Of a DNA stretch of 64,000 bases, positions 24,695 to 33,479 are shown in pieces; position 1 is the first letter of the stretch; every line of letters starts with the position of its first letter. The DNA comes from Nocardia brasiliensis (lineage in GTDB: Bacteria; Actinomycetota; Actinomycetes; Mycobacteriales; Mycobacteriaceae). Location: NCBI RefSeq assembly GCF_011801125.1, contig NZ_CP046171.1, positions 6,448,001 to 6,512,000 on the forward strand. The letters run 5' to 3'. The position numbers were made by a program, and so were the translations under genes. Under the pieces are notes generated by a model. It was given only the letters and a program-made list of their open reading frames with translations, searched no databases and was not told the DNA's origin.

Positions 24695-25948
24695 GTGCCA
24701 GAACTGCTGTTTCCGCTCGACTCCACCAAACGATTCACCGACCAGCGGCTCGTCGGCCACAACCGCTGGCATCCCGACATCCCGGCCGCGGTGACCGTCA
24801 AACCAGGCGACGAGTTCCGGGTGCACGTGCGCGAATGGTTCGACGGAGCCATCCACAACGACGATTCCGCCGAAGACGTGCTCAACGCCCCGCTCAGCAC
24901 GGTGCACTGCCTGTCGGGTCCGTTCGCGATCGAGGGCGCGCGACCCGGCGACCTGCTCATCGTGGACATCCTGGACATCGGCCCCATCCCGCAGGAGGAT
25001 TCGGGGCCGCTGGCCGGACAGGGCTGGGGTTACACCGGCATCTTCCCCACCGACAACGGCGGCGGCTTCCTCACCGAGCACTTCCCCGACGCCTACAAGG
25101 CGATCTGGGACTTCAGCGGGCAGACCACCACCTCCCGGCACATCCCCGGGGTGAAGTTCACCGGCATGACCCACCCCGGCCTGATGGGCACCGCCCCGTC
25201 GGCCGCACTGCTGTCGACCTGGAACGCGCGTGAGGGCGCGCTGATCGCCACCGACCCGCAGCGGGTGCCGCCGCTGGCATTGCCACCCGAACCACGCGAC
25301 GCCGTCCTCGGCAGCCTGACCGGCGCCGAGTTCGACCGCGCCGCCGCCGAGGCCGCGCGCACCGCGCCGCCCCGGGAGAACGGCGGCAACCAGGACATCA
25401 AGAACTTCACCCGCGGCAGCAGGGTGTTCTATCCGGTGTTCGTGGAGGGAGCCAACCTCTCGGTCGGCGACCTGCACTTCTCCCAGGGCGACGGCGAGAT
25501 CACCTTCTGCGGCGCCATCGAGATGGGCGGCTTCATCGATCTGCGGGTCGATCTCATCAAGAACGGCATGCAGCTCTACGGCGTCGCCGAGAACGCCATC
25601 TTCGTTCCGGGCAATTCGGGCCCCACCTATTCGGAGTACCTCGCCTTCTCCGGCACCTCGGTCACCCTCGGCGGCGAGCAGCGCTACCTGGACGCGCAGC
25701 TGTCCTTCGAACGAGCCTGCCTGCACGCCATCGACTACCTCACCAAATTCGGTTACACCCCGGAACAGGCATATCTGCTGCTCGGCGCGGCCCCGATCGA
25801 GGGTCGATTCTCCGGTGTCGTCGACATTCCCAATTCCTGTGCCACGGTATATATCCCGACCGCGATCTTCGATTTCCCGGTACTGCCGACGGCGGCGGGA
25901 CCGCACCGGATCGACCCGGGCGCGGGAGCGCCGCACGCCGTGCGCTGA
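24695..25948 (+). CDS. fmdA: Formamidase (acetamidase/formamidase family)
   Basis: A 417-residue enzyme that hydrolyses formamide to formate and ammonia. Full family length. Visible blocks: VKPGDEFRVHVREWFDGAIH, GPFAIEGARPGDLLIVDILD, GGFLTEHFPD, GVKFTGMTHPGLMGTAPS, HFSQGDGEITFCGAIEMGGF and ERACLHAIDYLTKFGY with the stop after an Ala/Pro tail. GTG with AAGGA 6 nt upstream. Likely co-transcribed with FmdB from the motif-bearing promoter, and functionally linked to the AmiC-like sensor and MarR. Confidence 0.92.
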   Translation: MPELLFPLDSTKRFTDQRLVGHNRWHPDIPAAVTVKPGDEFRVHVREWFDGAIHNDDSAEDVLNAPLSTVHCLSGPFAIEGARPGDLLIVDILDIGPIPQEDSGPLAGQGWGYTGIFPTDNGGGFLTEHFPDAYKAIWDFSGQTTTSRHIPGVKFTGMTHPGLMGTAPSAALLSTWNAREGALIATDPQRVPPLALPPEPRDAVLGSLTGAEFDRAAAEAARTAPPRENGGNQDIKNFTRGSRVFYPVFVEGANLSVGDLHFSQGDGEITFCGAIEMGGFIDLRVDLIKNGMQLYGVAENAIFVPGNSGPTYSEYLAFSGTSVTLGGEQRYLDAQLSFERACLHAIDYLTKFGYTPEQAYLLLGAAPIEGRFSGVVDIPNSCATVYIPTAIFDFPVLPTAAGPHRIDPGAGAPHAVR

Positions 25949-26168
25949 GCAGGCCGGAAGCGTTGAGCCGGTTGCGTTTCACATCGGTACGCAACCGGTT
26001 TCGCGCTCGACCCCCACCCTTTTTGCCGAAGCATTGCCGAAAGGCACGCGCATATTCGGCGATAGTGGTCATCCGTCAAGTTATCGATTACGGTCCTGCA
26101 TCGATACCGTAGTGGTTCAATCAATCTGCGTGTGCTCTGAAGTAGCTAGTGCTAGCGAAAGGAGTTTC

Positions 26169-27389
26169 ATGGATCTGACCATCGCCGAACGGATCCAGCT
26201 GCGCGTCGAAAGATTTCATTCGGACAGAATCGGCCAGTGGGGCGGGCGGCACCTGCTGCACAGCCGCACCCCCAGGTACGGCGACATCGTGCTCCGCAGC
26301 AACGACTATCTGGCGCTCACCGGTGACCCCCGCATCGCGCACGCGGTACGGACCGCGTTGCGCTCGGCGCCGACCGGTGGCTCAACCCCGAGCGTCTACC
26401 TGCACGGCGCACACCCGCAGGTGGTGCTCGAACGCGCGCTCGCCGAGCATCTGCGTGCCCCCGCGGGCGTGCTCTGCCAATCCGGCTGGGCGGCAGGCGT
26501 CGGCCTGCTGCAATCGATCTCCGATGCCGAAACACCGGTGTACATCGACCAATTCGCGAACATGTCGCTCTGGCGCGGCGCCCGCGCCGCGGGGTCGCCG
26601 ACCTATTCGTTCCGGCACAACTTTCCCGGCCACCTCCGTGAGCTGATCCGCGCGCACGGGCCGGGCATCATCGCGGTGGACGCCATCTACGGCAACAACG
26701 GCAGCCGCTGCCCGCTCACCCAGTTCTGCGAGATCGCCGACGAAACCGACAGCGTGCTGGTGGTCGACGAATCACACGCGGCAGGCACCGACGGCCCCGC
26801 CGGCGCGGGCATGGTCGCCGCGCTCGGCCTCACCGAGCGGGTGCCGTACCGAATCATCAGCCTGTCCAAGGCCTTCGCGGGGCGGGCCGGTTTCGTCGCC
26901 GCGAACAGCACCGACTTCGTCGACTATTTCAAGATGGAGTCGCATCCATCGATGTTCTCCTCGACCCTGCTCCCGCACGAGATCGCCGGGCTGGCAGCGA
27001 CACTCGAGGTGATCCGGCTGGACAACTGGCGCAGGCAGCGGCTACGCGAGCTCGCCACCACCATCCGCCGGTCGCTGACCACCCTCGAATTCGACCTGGA
27101 AGGCTCGGCGAGCCACATCGTCGCGCTGCAGGCCGGGCCGGACCTGCGCGGCGCGGCAATCCGCGACTTCCTGGAGGCCCGTGGCATTTTCGCCGCGCTG
27201 CTGTGCCCGCCCGCGACCTCCCGCGACCGCGCACTGGTGCGGCTCGGCCTGCACGCGGGGCTCACCGATTCCCAGGTGGAGCGAATCATGGCGGCCTGCA
27301 CCGAGCTTCGCGCCCACTTCGGCCCGACCCCGCCCATGGCGTCCCGGCCGATCCCGACCGCGGCGGCGGGATCGACCGGTCGCCCATGA
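26169..27389 (+). CDS. CqsA-like alpha-oxoamine synthase (autoinducer-synthase-like)
   Basis: A 406-residue PLP enzyme of the alpha-oxoamine synthase family (BioF/KBL/CqsA). PLP lysine is Lys234 in SLSKAFAGRAG, preceded by VVDESHAAG. Stretches such as VLRSNDYLAL, VLCQSGWAAGVGLLQSI, VYIDQFANMSLWRGARAAG, FRHNFPGHL, SSTLLPHEIAGLAATLEVI and FAALLCPPATSRDRALVRLGLHAGLT resemble Vibrio CqsA, which makes alpha-hydroxyketone signals, more than BioF (resemblance recalled, not aligned). No bio genes and no CqsS-type sensor adjoin it. ATG has AAAGGAG 5 nt upstream and a GCTAG/CTAGC palindrome just before that. Product unknown. Confidence 0.8.
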   Translation: MDLTIAERIQLRVERFHSDRIGQWGGRHLLHSRTPRYGDIVLRSNDYLALTGDPRIAHAVRTALRSAPTGGSTPSVYLHGAHPQVVLERALAEHLRAPAGVLCQSGWAAGVGLLQSISDAETPVYIDQFANMSLWRGARAAGSPTYSFRHNFPGHLRELIRAHGPGIIAVDAIYGNNGSRCPLTQFCEIADETDSVLVVDESHAAGTDGPAGAGMVAALGLTERVPYRIISLSKAFAGRAGFVAANSTDFVDYFKMESHPSMFSSTLLPHEIAGLAATLEVIRLDNWRRQRLRELATTIRRSLTTLEFDLEGSASHIVALQAGPDLRGAAIRDFLEARGIFAALLCPPATSRDRALVRLGLHAGLTDSQVERIMAACTELRAHFGPTPPMASRPIPTAAAGSTGRP

Positions 27390-27396
27390 GCGCGAC

Positions 27397-27715
27397 CTAT
27401 CCGACGGTCAGCACGGTGCCCGCGCCGACGGTGCGGCCACCCTCACGGATCGCGAAGCCGAGGCCGGGCTCCAGCGGAACCGGGCGGCCAATGCGGACGG
27501 TCAACTCGACCGTGCAGCGCCCGTAGGCCCGACACCCGGACGACCGGCACCCGCGCGCCCGGATACCCCTGGGCCGTGAGCAGCTCACGGACCTCCAGCT
27601 CGATCAGGTCGAGCAGTTCGGGGTCACCCGCGTCGGCCTTGTTGAGGGCGACGACCACGTGTTCGACGCCGACCTGGCGGGCCAGCAGCACGTGCTCGGC
27701 GGTCTGCGGCAGCAC
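27397..27715 (-). pseudogene. EF-Tu (tuf) relic, internally deleted
   Basis: Two pieces of an elongation factor Tu in adjacent frames. The first is a G-domain segment, [20 protein letters not shown] and then [20 protein letters not shown] and [20 protein letters not shown], including the NKAD base-recognition motif. The second is the extreme C-terminus, [20 protein letters not shown] then [15 protein letters not shown]. The P-loop, all of domain 2 and most of domain 3 are missing. The sequence is diverged from a housekeeping EF-Tu, so it may come from a second, tuf3-like copy. It lies between the CqsA-like gene and HMG-CoA lyase, 8 bp beyond the former's stop. Confidence 0.8.
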
Positions 27716-27736
27716 GCCGCATTTTCCGGCCGCGAC

Positions 27737-28660
27737 CTACCCGGCCTGCGGGATGACCCAGGCGAACGCCTCGGCCTTGGAACGCGCTCCTTCCGCGGTC
27801 CGCGAGCGATTCGGCTCGCCGAGTTCGGCCAAGACGCCCTCGGCCAGCTCGACCAGCCCCGCGAGCGTGGCAGGGGTGAACCAGTCGGGACGGGTGGCGA
27901 AAAGGATGTCCTCGGTGGAGGTATTGCCGCTCGCGCCGGGCGCGAACGGGCAGCCGCCGAGCCCGCCGAGCGAGCCGTCGACCATCGTCGCGCCCGCGCC
28001 CACCGCGGCCAACGTGTTCGCGACGCCCATCCCCCAGGTGTCGTGGCCGTGGAAGACGATGCGGCGCCGCGGTGTTCGCGTGCGCACCGCGGTGATCAAC
28101 GCGGCCACCTCGGCCGGGCCTGCCTGCCCGAGCGTATCGGCGATCACGATGTCGGCCGCGCCCGCCGTGCGCGGATCGGCGGCGATCGCGAGCACCCGCT
28201 CCGGATCGACCGGTCCGTCGAACGGGCAGGTGAAGCTGGTCGCCAGGCACAGCTGGATCGAGCCGCCGACCGACTCGGCCAGGCGCACCGCGTCGGGCAT
28301 GGCCGCGACACTGTCCTCGGTGGTGCGGCCGATATTGGCCTTGTTGTGCGCGTCCGACACCGAGAAGCAGTACTGGAAGTTGCGCACCCCCGCCGCGGCC
28401 GCCTGCTCCACGTGCCGAGGCGTGGCCACCCACACCCAACAGCGTTGCAGCTCTTGCGGAGTCAGCGCGGCCACCAGCTCCATGGTGTTGGCCATCGGCG
28501 GCACCAGATCGGGTCGCGCCATGGAACCGATCTCCAGTTCCGGCACGCCGAGCGCGAGCAGCCGCCGCACCACCTCCACCTTGCGCCGCACCGGCAGCAC
28601 TTTGCCGGTGAGCTGTAAGCCGTCGCGCAGCGTCACGTCGCGCAGTACCGCGGCGCTCAT
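27737..28660 (-). CDS. Hydroxymethylglutaryl-CoA lyase family protein
   Basis: A 307-residue TIM-barrel lyase that cleaves HMG-CoA or a similar 3-hydroxyacyl-CoA to acetyl-CoA and an oxo-acid. Visible: RDVTLRDGLQ (DRE-type metal site), GSMARPDLVPPM, FHGHDTWGMGVAN (metal His pair) and the HMGL signature GLGGCPFAPGASGN with the active-site Cys. ATG 28660 overlaps the stop of a 52-residue ORF as ATGA. With the CoA-transferase upstream it forms a three-gene operon, probably for a branched or methylated dicarboxylic acid; the substrate is inferred. Confidence 0.88.
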   Translation of the reverse strand: MSAAVLRDVTLRDGLQLTGKVLPVRRKVEVVRRLLALGVPELEIGSMARPDLVPPMANTMELVAALTPQELQRCWVWVATPRHVEQAAAAGVRNFQYCFSVSDAHNKANIGRTTEDSVAAMPDAVRLAESVGGSIQLCLATSFTCPFDGPVDPERVLAIAADPRTAGAADIVIADTLGQAGPAEVAALITAVRTRTPRRRIVFHGHDTWGMGVANTLAAVGAGATMVDGSLGGLGGCPFAPGASGNTSTEDILFATRPDWFTPATLAGLVELAEGVLAELGEPNRSRTAEGARSKAEAFAWVIPQAG

Positions 28661-28815
28661 CGCTCGTCGCGTTCCTGCCGCGGCGCGCACATCACGCCGC
28701 CCCAAGGCTTTTCGTGCACACCCGCGGGATTCGGGTGCACCGTCGGCCGGGTGAATCCCGGCGAACGCAGATCACCGGGACCACGACCCGGCGGACGCCT
28801 GCGACCCTTCCTCAT
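28657..28815 (-). CDS. 52-residue protein between CoA-transferase and HMG-CoA lyase
   Basis: MRKGRRRPPGRGPGDLRSPG opens a 52-codon frame ending in APRQERDER. It overlaps the CoA-transferase stop by ATGA at 28812-28815 and the lyase start by ATGA at 28657-28660, so translation through all three is coupled. N-terminus strongly basic with Pro/Gly, then FTRPTVHPNPAGVHEKPWGG and one Cys. No known family recognised. Double 4-bp coupling is the main evidence that it is real. Confidence 0.6.
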   Translation of the reverse strand: MRKGRRRPPGRGPGDLRSPGFTRPTVHPNPAGVHEKPWGGVMCAPRQERDER

Positions 28816-30032
28816 GAGGCCTCCAACGCGTCGATCTCGGCCTCGCTCATGCCGAGCAGCCCGGACAGCACCTCGCGGGTGTGCTCGCCCAGGTCGGGAC
28901 CGACATTGCGGATGGGCAGGGACTGTTCGCCGATCACCGGAACGATACCGGTGAACCCGACCGTCTTCGGTTCCGGCGCACCGACATCCACCGAGAACGG
29001 TTGAATCATGTTGCGAGCCTTGTACTGTTCGTCGGCGACGATATCCGCCGCGGTGTAGATCGGGCCGCACGGAATGCCCGCGGCCTCCAGCAATTTCAGT
29101 GCGTCGGCGCGGGTGTGCCTGGCGGTCCATTCGGCGATCGCGGTGTCCAGACGTTCGTGGTTGCGCCAGCGCCCGGCGTTGTCCTGCAGTTCCGGGTCGG
29201 CGGCCAGGTCGGGCCTGCCGATCACCTGCATGTAGCGCTGGAAGATGGCGTCGCCGTTGCCGCCGATGATGATGCTGACGCCGTCGCCGCACGGGTAGGC
29301 GTTGCTCGGCGCGATGCCCTCCACCAGGCCGCCGACCCGCTCCCGCTGGATGCCGTAGGCCAGGTAGTCCGGCACCAGCGACTCCATCATCGACAGGATC
29401 GTCTCGTTCAGCGCGACGTCGATGATCCGCTCCCGCAACGGAATCGGGTCCGCGTCCGCGGGCACCCGCTCGCGCTGGAACAGCGCCATCACCGTGCCGA
29501 ACGCGGCGTACACCCCGGCGATCGAATCACCGATGGACACCCCGGTGCGCACCGGCGGCCGGTCCGGTTCACCCATCAGCTCGCGTAATCCGCCGACCGC
29601 CTCGGCCACGGCGGCGAATCCAGGACGGGACGCGTGCGGGCCGGTCTGCCCGTAGCCGGAGATCCGGGTGATCACCAGATTCGCATTGATGCGATCGAGC
29701 ACCTCCGGCCCGAGTCCCCACTTCTCCAGCATGCCGGGCCGGAAGTTCTCCAGCAGCACATCGGACTCGCGGAGCAGATCCAGCACCACGCCGCGACCGG
29801 CCTCGGTGCGCAGATCCAGCGTGATCGACTTCTTGTTCCGGTTCACCGTGCGGTACAGCATCGAGGTGTCGCCGCCGTAGAGCCGCCAGTTGCGCAGCTC
29901 GTCCCCGGCCTTGGGCCGCTCCACCTTGATCACCTCGGCGCCGAAGTCACCGAGGATCCGCCCGGCGGTCGGCGCGGCAATGTAATTGCCCAGCTCCAGG
30001 ACGCGAACCCCATCCAACGGCCGAATACTCAT
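28812..30032 (-). CDS. Family III CoA-transferase (CaiB/BaiF type)
   Basis: A 406-residue enzyme moving CoA between carboxylic acids through an aspartyl-CoA intermediate. N-terminal LDGVRVLELGNYIAAPTAGR and GRILGDFGAEVIKVERP, NRNKKSITLDLRTEAGR, and the catalytic Asp in VSIGDSIAGVYAA (about residue 167). First gene of the operon with the 52-residue ORF and HMG-CoA lyase, so it presumably activates the lyase's substrate from the free acid, as succinyl-CoA:glutarate-type transferases do. Exact substrate not determinable. Confidence 0.9.
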   Translation of the reverse strand: MSIRPLDGVRVLELGNYIAAPTAGRILGDFGAEVIKVERPKAGDELRNWRLYGGDTSMLYRTVNRNKKSITLDLRTEAGRGVVLDLLRESDVLLENFRPGMLEKWGLGPEVLDRINANLVITRISGYGQTGPHASRPGFAAVAEAVGGLRELMGEPDRPPVRTGVSIGDSIAGVYAAFGTVMALFQRERVPADADPIPLRERIIDVALNETILSMMESLVPDYLAYGIQRERVGGLVEGIAPSNAYPCGDGVSIIIGGNGDAIFQRYMQVIGRPDLAADPELQDNAGRWRNHERLDTAIAEWTARHTRADALKLLEAAGIPCGPIYTAADIVADEQYKARNMIQPFSVDVGAPEPKTVGFTGIVPVIGEQSLPIRNVGPDLGEHTREVLSGLLGMSEAEIDALEAS

Positions 30033-30113
30033 CGCACCAGTATGAAGGTCCCCTACGACACCGCTCAGCCCGCCGTACTCGCGTCCGTTCCCCGGTAGGG
30101 GTCCGTCGCGGGC

Positions 30114-31043
30114 TCAGGAGGCGAGGCGGGTCGGCCGGTCGATGACCGAGTAGTGCTCGGCGTTGCCCGCGATGATCTTGCTCGGCGTGCCGTCGACCGC
30201 CACCGGAATGTCACCGGCGAGGGTGATGCGGGTGAGTTTGCGCGGCTGGTCGTCGTAGTCGTCGATCGCGTAGTGCTGGGTGGCGCGGTTGTCCCAGATC
30301 GCGACATCGCCGGGAGCCCAGTTCCAGCGGGTGGTGTGCTCGAGGCGGGTGACCCGATCCTGGAACAGCCGCAACAGCGCCTGCGATTCGCCGGTGGACA
30401 GCCCCACGAAATGCTTCACGAAATGCCCGAGCAGCAGGGCCCGTTCACCGGTCTCCGGGTGCACCCGGACCACCGGATGCTCGGTCTCGTAGTAGCTGGA
30501 CTCGAATTCGGCGCGGTAAGCCTGCGTATTCGGCCGCGGCGGTTCGGCGCTGCGGGCCGCGTAGTCGTAGACGTTCGTGTGCACCGCGCGCAGGCTCTCC
30601 GCGAGCCGCCGCAGCGGTTCCGGCAGCGACTCGTAGGCCGCCACCGTGGAGGCCCACGTCGTCGATCCGCCGTAGCTCGGCAGGTGCACCGCCCGCAGGA
30701 TCGAGGCCTTCGGGATGCGGTCGACGAACGTCACATCGGTGTGCCAGCTGTTGGCCCGCCCGTGCTCGGAATCGATCGCCAGACTCTTGACGCCGTGCGA
30801 GGTGACCGTGGGGTGCGGCGTGGTCGGGCTGCCGAGCAGTCGCGCGAACTCGTACTGCCCGTCCTCGTCCAGGTGCCGCTGTTCACGAAAGAAGATCACC
30901 TTGTGCTCGACCAGCGCGCGCCGGATCACCGCGACGGTCGGCGCGTCCACCTCACCGCCGAGCCGAACATTGTCGACCCGCGCACCGATATGCGCGCCGA
31001 GCCGTGTCACCACGGCGGTGGAATGAGCAGCCGCGATCACCAT
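30114..31043 (-). CDS. TauD/TfdA family Fe(II)/2-oxoglutarate dioxygenase
   Basis: A 309-residue non-heme iron dioxygenase. Facial triad: His101 and Asp103 in SWHTDVTF, distal His in [12 protein letters not shown], with the 2-oxoglutarate-binding Arg in [11 protein letters not shown]. The family includes taurine and sulfonate dioxygenases, but no sulfur genes adjoin. ATG 31043 has AGGTGA 5 nt upstream; an in-frame GTG lies three codons earlier. The 140 bp upstream are exceptionally G-rich on the coding strand. Confidence 0.88.
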   Translation of the reverse strand: MVIAAAHSTAVVTRLGAHIGARVDNVRLGGEVDAPTVAVIRRALVEHKVIFFREQRHLDEDGQYEFARLLGSPTTPHPTVTSHGVKSLAIDSEHGRANSWHTDVTFVDRIPKASILRAVHLPSYGGSTTWASTVAAYESLPEPLRRLAESLRAVHTNVYDYAARSAEPPRPNTQAYRAEFESSYYETEHPVVRVHPETGERALLLGHFVKHFVGLSTGESQALLRLFQDRVTRLEHTTRWNWAPGDVAIWDNRATQHYAIDDYDDQPRKLTRITLAGDIPVAVDGTPSKIIAGNAEHYSVIDRPTRLAS

Positions 31044-31084
31044 CGAAATCACCTACATCCTCGAGACCGAACCAACGCTCCCGA

Positions 31085-31180
31085 GCACACCACCCACCCC
31101 CGGCCCCAACCACCCTTTCCGTCGCCCTGATCCCAACCGACCCCCCGAAACGCCCCTCCCCCAACCACTCTCCCCGCGGC
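31085..31180 (-). promoter_or_regulatory. G-run-rich leader upstream of the TauD-family gene (potential G-quadruplex)
   Basis: The coding (minus) strand carries about ten runs of 3-6 G within roughly 95 nt (seen as CACCCACCCCCGGCCCC, CCCCCCG and GCCCCTCCCCC on the plus strand), with A/T interspersed. This is beyond the general GC bias. It spans the end of the endonuclease gene to the TauD start. Confidence 0.45.
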
Positions 31181-31185
31181 GGGCG

Positions 31186-31956
31186 CTACCCCACGTGCTC
31201 GCGGAGGTACGCCAGATCCTCGGCGACACCGTCGGCCGGGGTCTCCAGGATTATCGGGGCATCGGCGGTTTTGCAGACCTCGGCGAGCAGTTGCGGGTCG
31301 ATGGTGCCGTCGGCGAAGTTGGCGTGGCGGTCGGCGCCGGAGTTGAACTCGTCGCGGGAGGAATTCAGGTGCACCAGGTCGATGCGGCCGGTGATCGCCC
31401 TGATGCGCTCGACGATGCCGACGAGGTCTTCACCGCCCGCCCAGGCGTGACAGGTGTCGAGGCAGAAGCCCGCGCCGTAATCGCCCACCGCGTCCCACAA
31501 TCGGGCGATCGAGTCGAAATGCCGTGCCATGGCGTGATTACCGCCCGCGGTGTTCTCGATCAGGATCGGCACGGCGAAGCCGCCCTTGTCCTGCTGCCGC
31601 TCGAACAGCTTGCGCCAGTTGTCGATACCGGTGTCCAGCTCGGCGTCGGAGCGCACGTGCCCGCCGTGCACGACCAGACCGATGGCGCCGAGTTCGGCGG
31701 CGGCCTTGGCCTGCTGGGCGACGGCGTTGCGCGACGGCATCCGCAGCCGGTTGTTCAGGCTGGCCACATTGATCTGATAGGACGAGTGCACCACCACGTC
31801 GATCGGGCTCGCCACGATCTCTTCGGTGCGTGGGTGTGGCGTCGGCTTGTCCCAGCTCTGCGGATCGACGACGAACAACTGGATGACATCGGCGCCGAGC
31901 TTCTCGCCGAAGCCGATCGGGTCGCTGCCGAGCCGGACGTGTGCTCCAATGCGCAT
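31186..31956 (-). CDS. Endonuclease IV-like AP endonuclease / TIM-barrel (Nfo family)
   Basis: A 256-residue AP2Ec-type TIM barrel predicted to cleave DNA at abasic sites. Metal-binding blocks visible in order: AHVRLG, VHSSY, VVHGGHV, LIENTAGG, FCLDTCHAWAGG, HLNSSRDEFNSG, DRHANFADG and ILETPADG, all family hallmarks. Slightly shorter than E. coli Nfo (285). ATG 31956 starts at MRIGAHVRLGS; no clear Shine-Dalgarno. Divergent from the kinase array. Confidence 0.87.
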   Translation of the reverse strand: MRIGAHVRLGSDPIGFGEKLGADVIQLFVVDPQSWDKPTPHPRTEEIVASPIDVVVHSSYQINVASLNNRLRMPSRNAVAQQAKAAAELGAIGLVVHGGHVRSDAELDTGIDNWRKLFERQQDKGGFAVPILIENTAGGNHAMARHFDSIARLWDAVGDYGAGFCLDTCHAWAGGEDLVGIVERIRAITGRIDLVHLNSSRDEFNSGADRHANFADGTIDPQLLAEVCKTADAPIILETPADGVAEDLAYLREHVG

Positions 31957-32087
31957 AGGGGCCAGCTTAACGACCACTACCGACAGCATTCCGTGGATGC
32001 GCGGGCCCGCTCTGTTGCATCGTTGAGGTCCTGCGAGATACATCCGTAGTATCCGCGCGCTCGACCCGATCAGGGGGGTGAACACCC

Positions 32088-33479
32088 GTGTTGCAGACTG
32101 GCGACGTCTTCGCCGGCTATGTCATCGGACGCGTCCTCGGCCAGGGCGGTATGGGGACCGTGTACCTGGCGCGGCATCCGCGGCTACCTCGGCTGACCGC
32201 GCTCAAGCTCTTGCGGCGTGAGCTGTACACCGAGCTGGAGATCCGGCGGCGGTTCGAGCGCGAGGCCGACCTCGCGGCCGGGCTCGACCATGCGAACATC
32301 GTCACGGTCTTCGATCGCGGCGTCGAGGATCGGCAGCTGTGGATCTCGATGCAGTACGTGCCGGGCGCGGACGCCTCGTGCGCGGACGTGAACGTGCTCG
32401 CGCCGGAACGCGCCGTGCAGATCATCACCGACACCGCCGACGCCCTGGATTTCGCGCACGCCCATCAGGTACTGCACCGCGACGTGAAACCGGCCAACAT
32501 CCTGCTGGCCAAGGCGCCGATCGGCAGGCCGGAGCGGGTGCTGCTGACCGACTTCGGGATCGCGGGCATCCGGGGCAGCGACACCACGCTCGGCTCCTCG
32601 GGTTCGATCACCGCGACACTGGCGTTCGGTGCGCCGGAACAGCTGATCGGCAGGCCGCTCGACGACCGCGCCGATCAGTATTCGCTCGCGTGCACGCTGT
32701 TCTGGATGCTGACCGGCTCGCCGCCCTATCCCGGCGCCAACCCGGCCGCGGTGGTGAACAGTCACCTCTACGCACCGGTGCCGGTGTTGAGCCGGACGTT
32801 CCCCGGTCTGCCGCGCGCCCTGGACCAGGTGCTCGGCCGCGCCCTCGCCAAGCACCCCGCCGACCGCTTCCCGAGCTGCGCGGAGTTCGCCGCCGCGGCC
32901 AGGCATGCCCTCACCGACGCCGCCTCCCGCCCACACCTGATCCACCCGCGCCGCGCGCACCCGGTGGCTCCGACCCGGACCATGCCACCGCATCCCCAGC
33001 CCGGTCCGGCACCGCAGGGTGGCGAGCCGACGCACCCGGCGGCCGACGCGCAGGCACCGCACCGGAACGATCCCGGCGACCCGGCGCGATCCGCGACTCC
33101 GGATACGCCGCGCGCCGCGCAACCACATCCGGCACGTCCCGCGAGACCCTTTCCACCGCAGGCGTTTCCACCGCCGCGACGGCCGGTCCGGCGCGGCATG
33201 ATCGAGCTGCCCGACCTGCCGCGCCGACCCGGATCGGCGAGTCGGGACCAGGCTCCGCCACCGGACCCACAACCCCCGCCGATAGCTGCTCGCTATCGAA
33301 TGTCGCTGCCGCCGACCGGCTTTCGCCGCGCGGCCGACGGTCCTGCGGCAACTGCTATGGTTTCGATGTTTTCCGTGGTCCGGCCCGTGCCTGATCGCGC
33401 GTACTTATGCTGTACGCCTGTTCGCCGGTGGGTCCCGGCGCGCGGCGGGAAGTGGAGCAGACATGCTGGCCAGCGGTGA
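32088..33479 (+). CDS. Ser/Thr protein kinase 1, lacking membrane and sensor domain
   Basis: A 463-residue Hanks-type kinase: glycine loop LGQGGMGTVYLA, Lys40, catalytic HRDVKPANILL (Asp132) and DFGIAG (Gly rather than the Ala-Arg of the other two). After about residue 285 the chain is Pro/Arg-rich. Unlike its two neighbours it has no transmembrane helix and no extracellular domain; the last 60 residues look like translated promoter DNA of the next gene, with which it overlaps by 17 bp. GTG start with AGGGGGG upstream. Either a soluble kinase or a copy whose C-terminus was lost. Confidence 0.87.
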   Translation: MLQTGDVFAGYVIGRVLGQGGMGTVYLARHPRLPRLTALKLLRRELYTELEIRRRFEREADLAAGLDHANIVTVFDRGVEDRQLWISMQYVPGADASCADVNVLAPERAVQIITDTADALDFAHAHQVLHRDVKPANILLAKAPIGRPERVLLTDFGIAGIRGSDTTLGSSGSITATLAFGAPEQLIGRPLDDRADQYSLACTLFWMLTGSPPYPGANPAAVVNSHLYAPVPVLSRTFPGLPRALDQVLGRALAKHPADRFPSCAEFAAAARHALTDAASRPHLIHPRRAHPVAPTRTMPPHPQPGPAPQGGEPTHPAADAQAPHRNDPGDPARSATPDTPRAAQPHPARPARPFPPQAFPPPRRPVRRGMIELPDLPRRPGSASRDQAPPPDPQPPPIAARYRMSLPPTGFRRAADGPAATAMVSMFSVVRPVPDRAYLCCTPVRRWVPARGGKWSRHAGQR

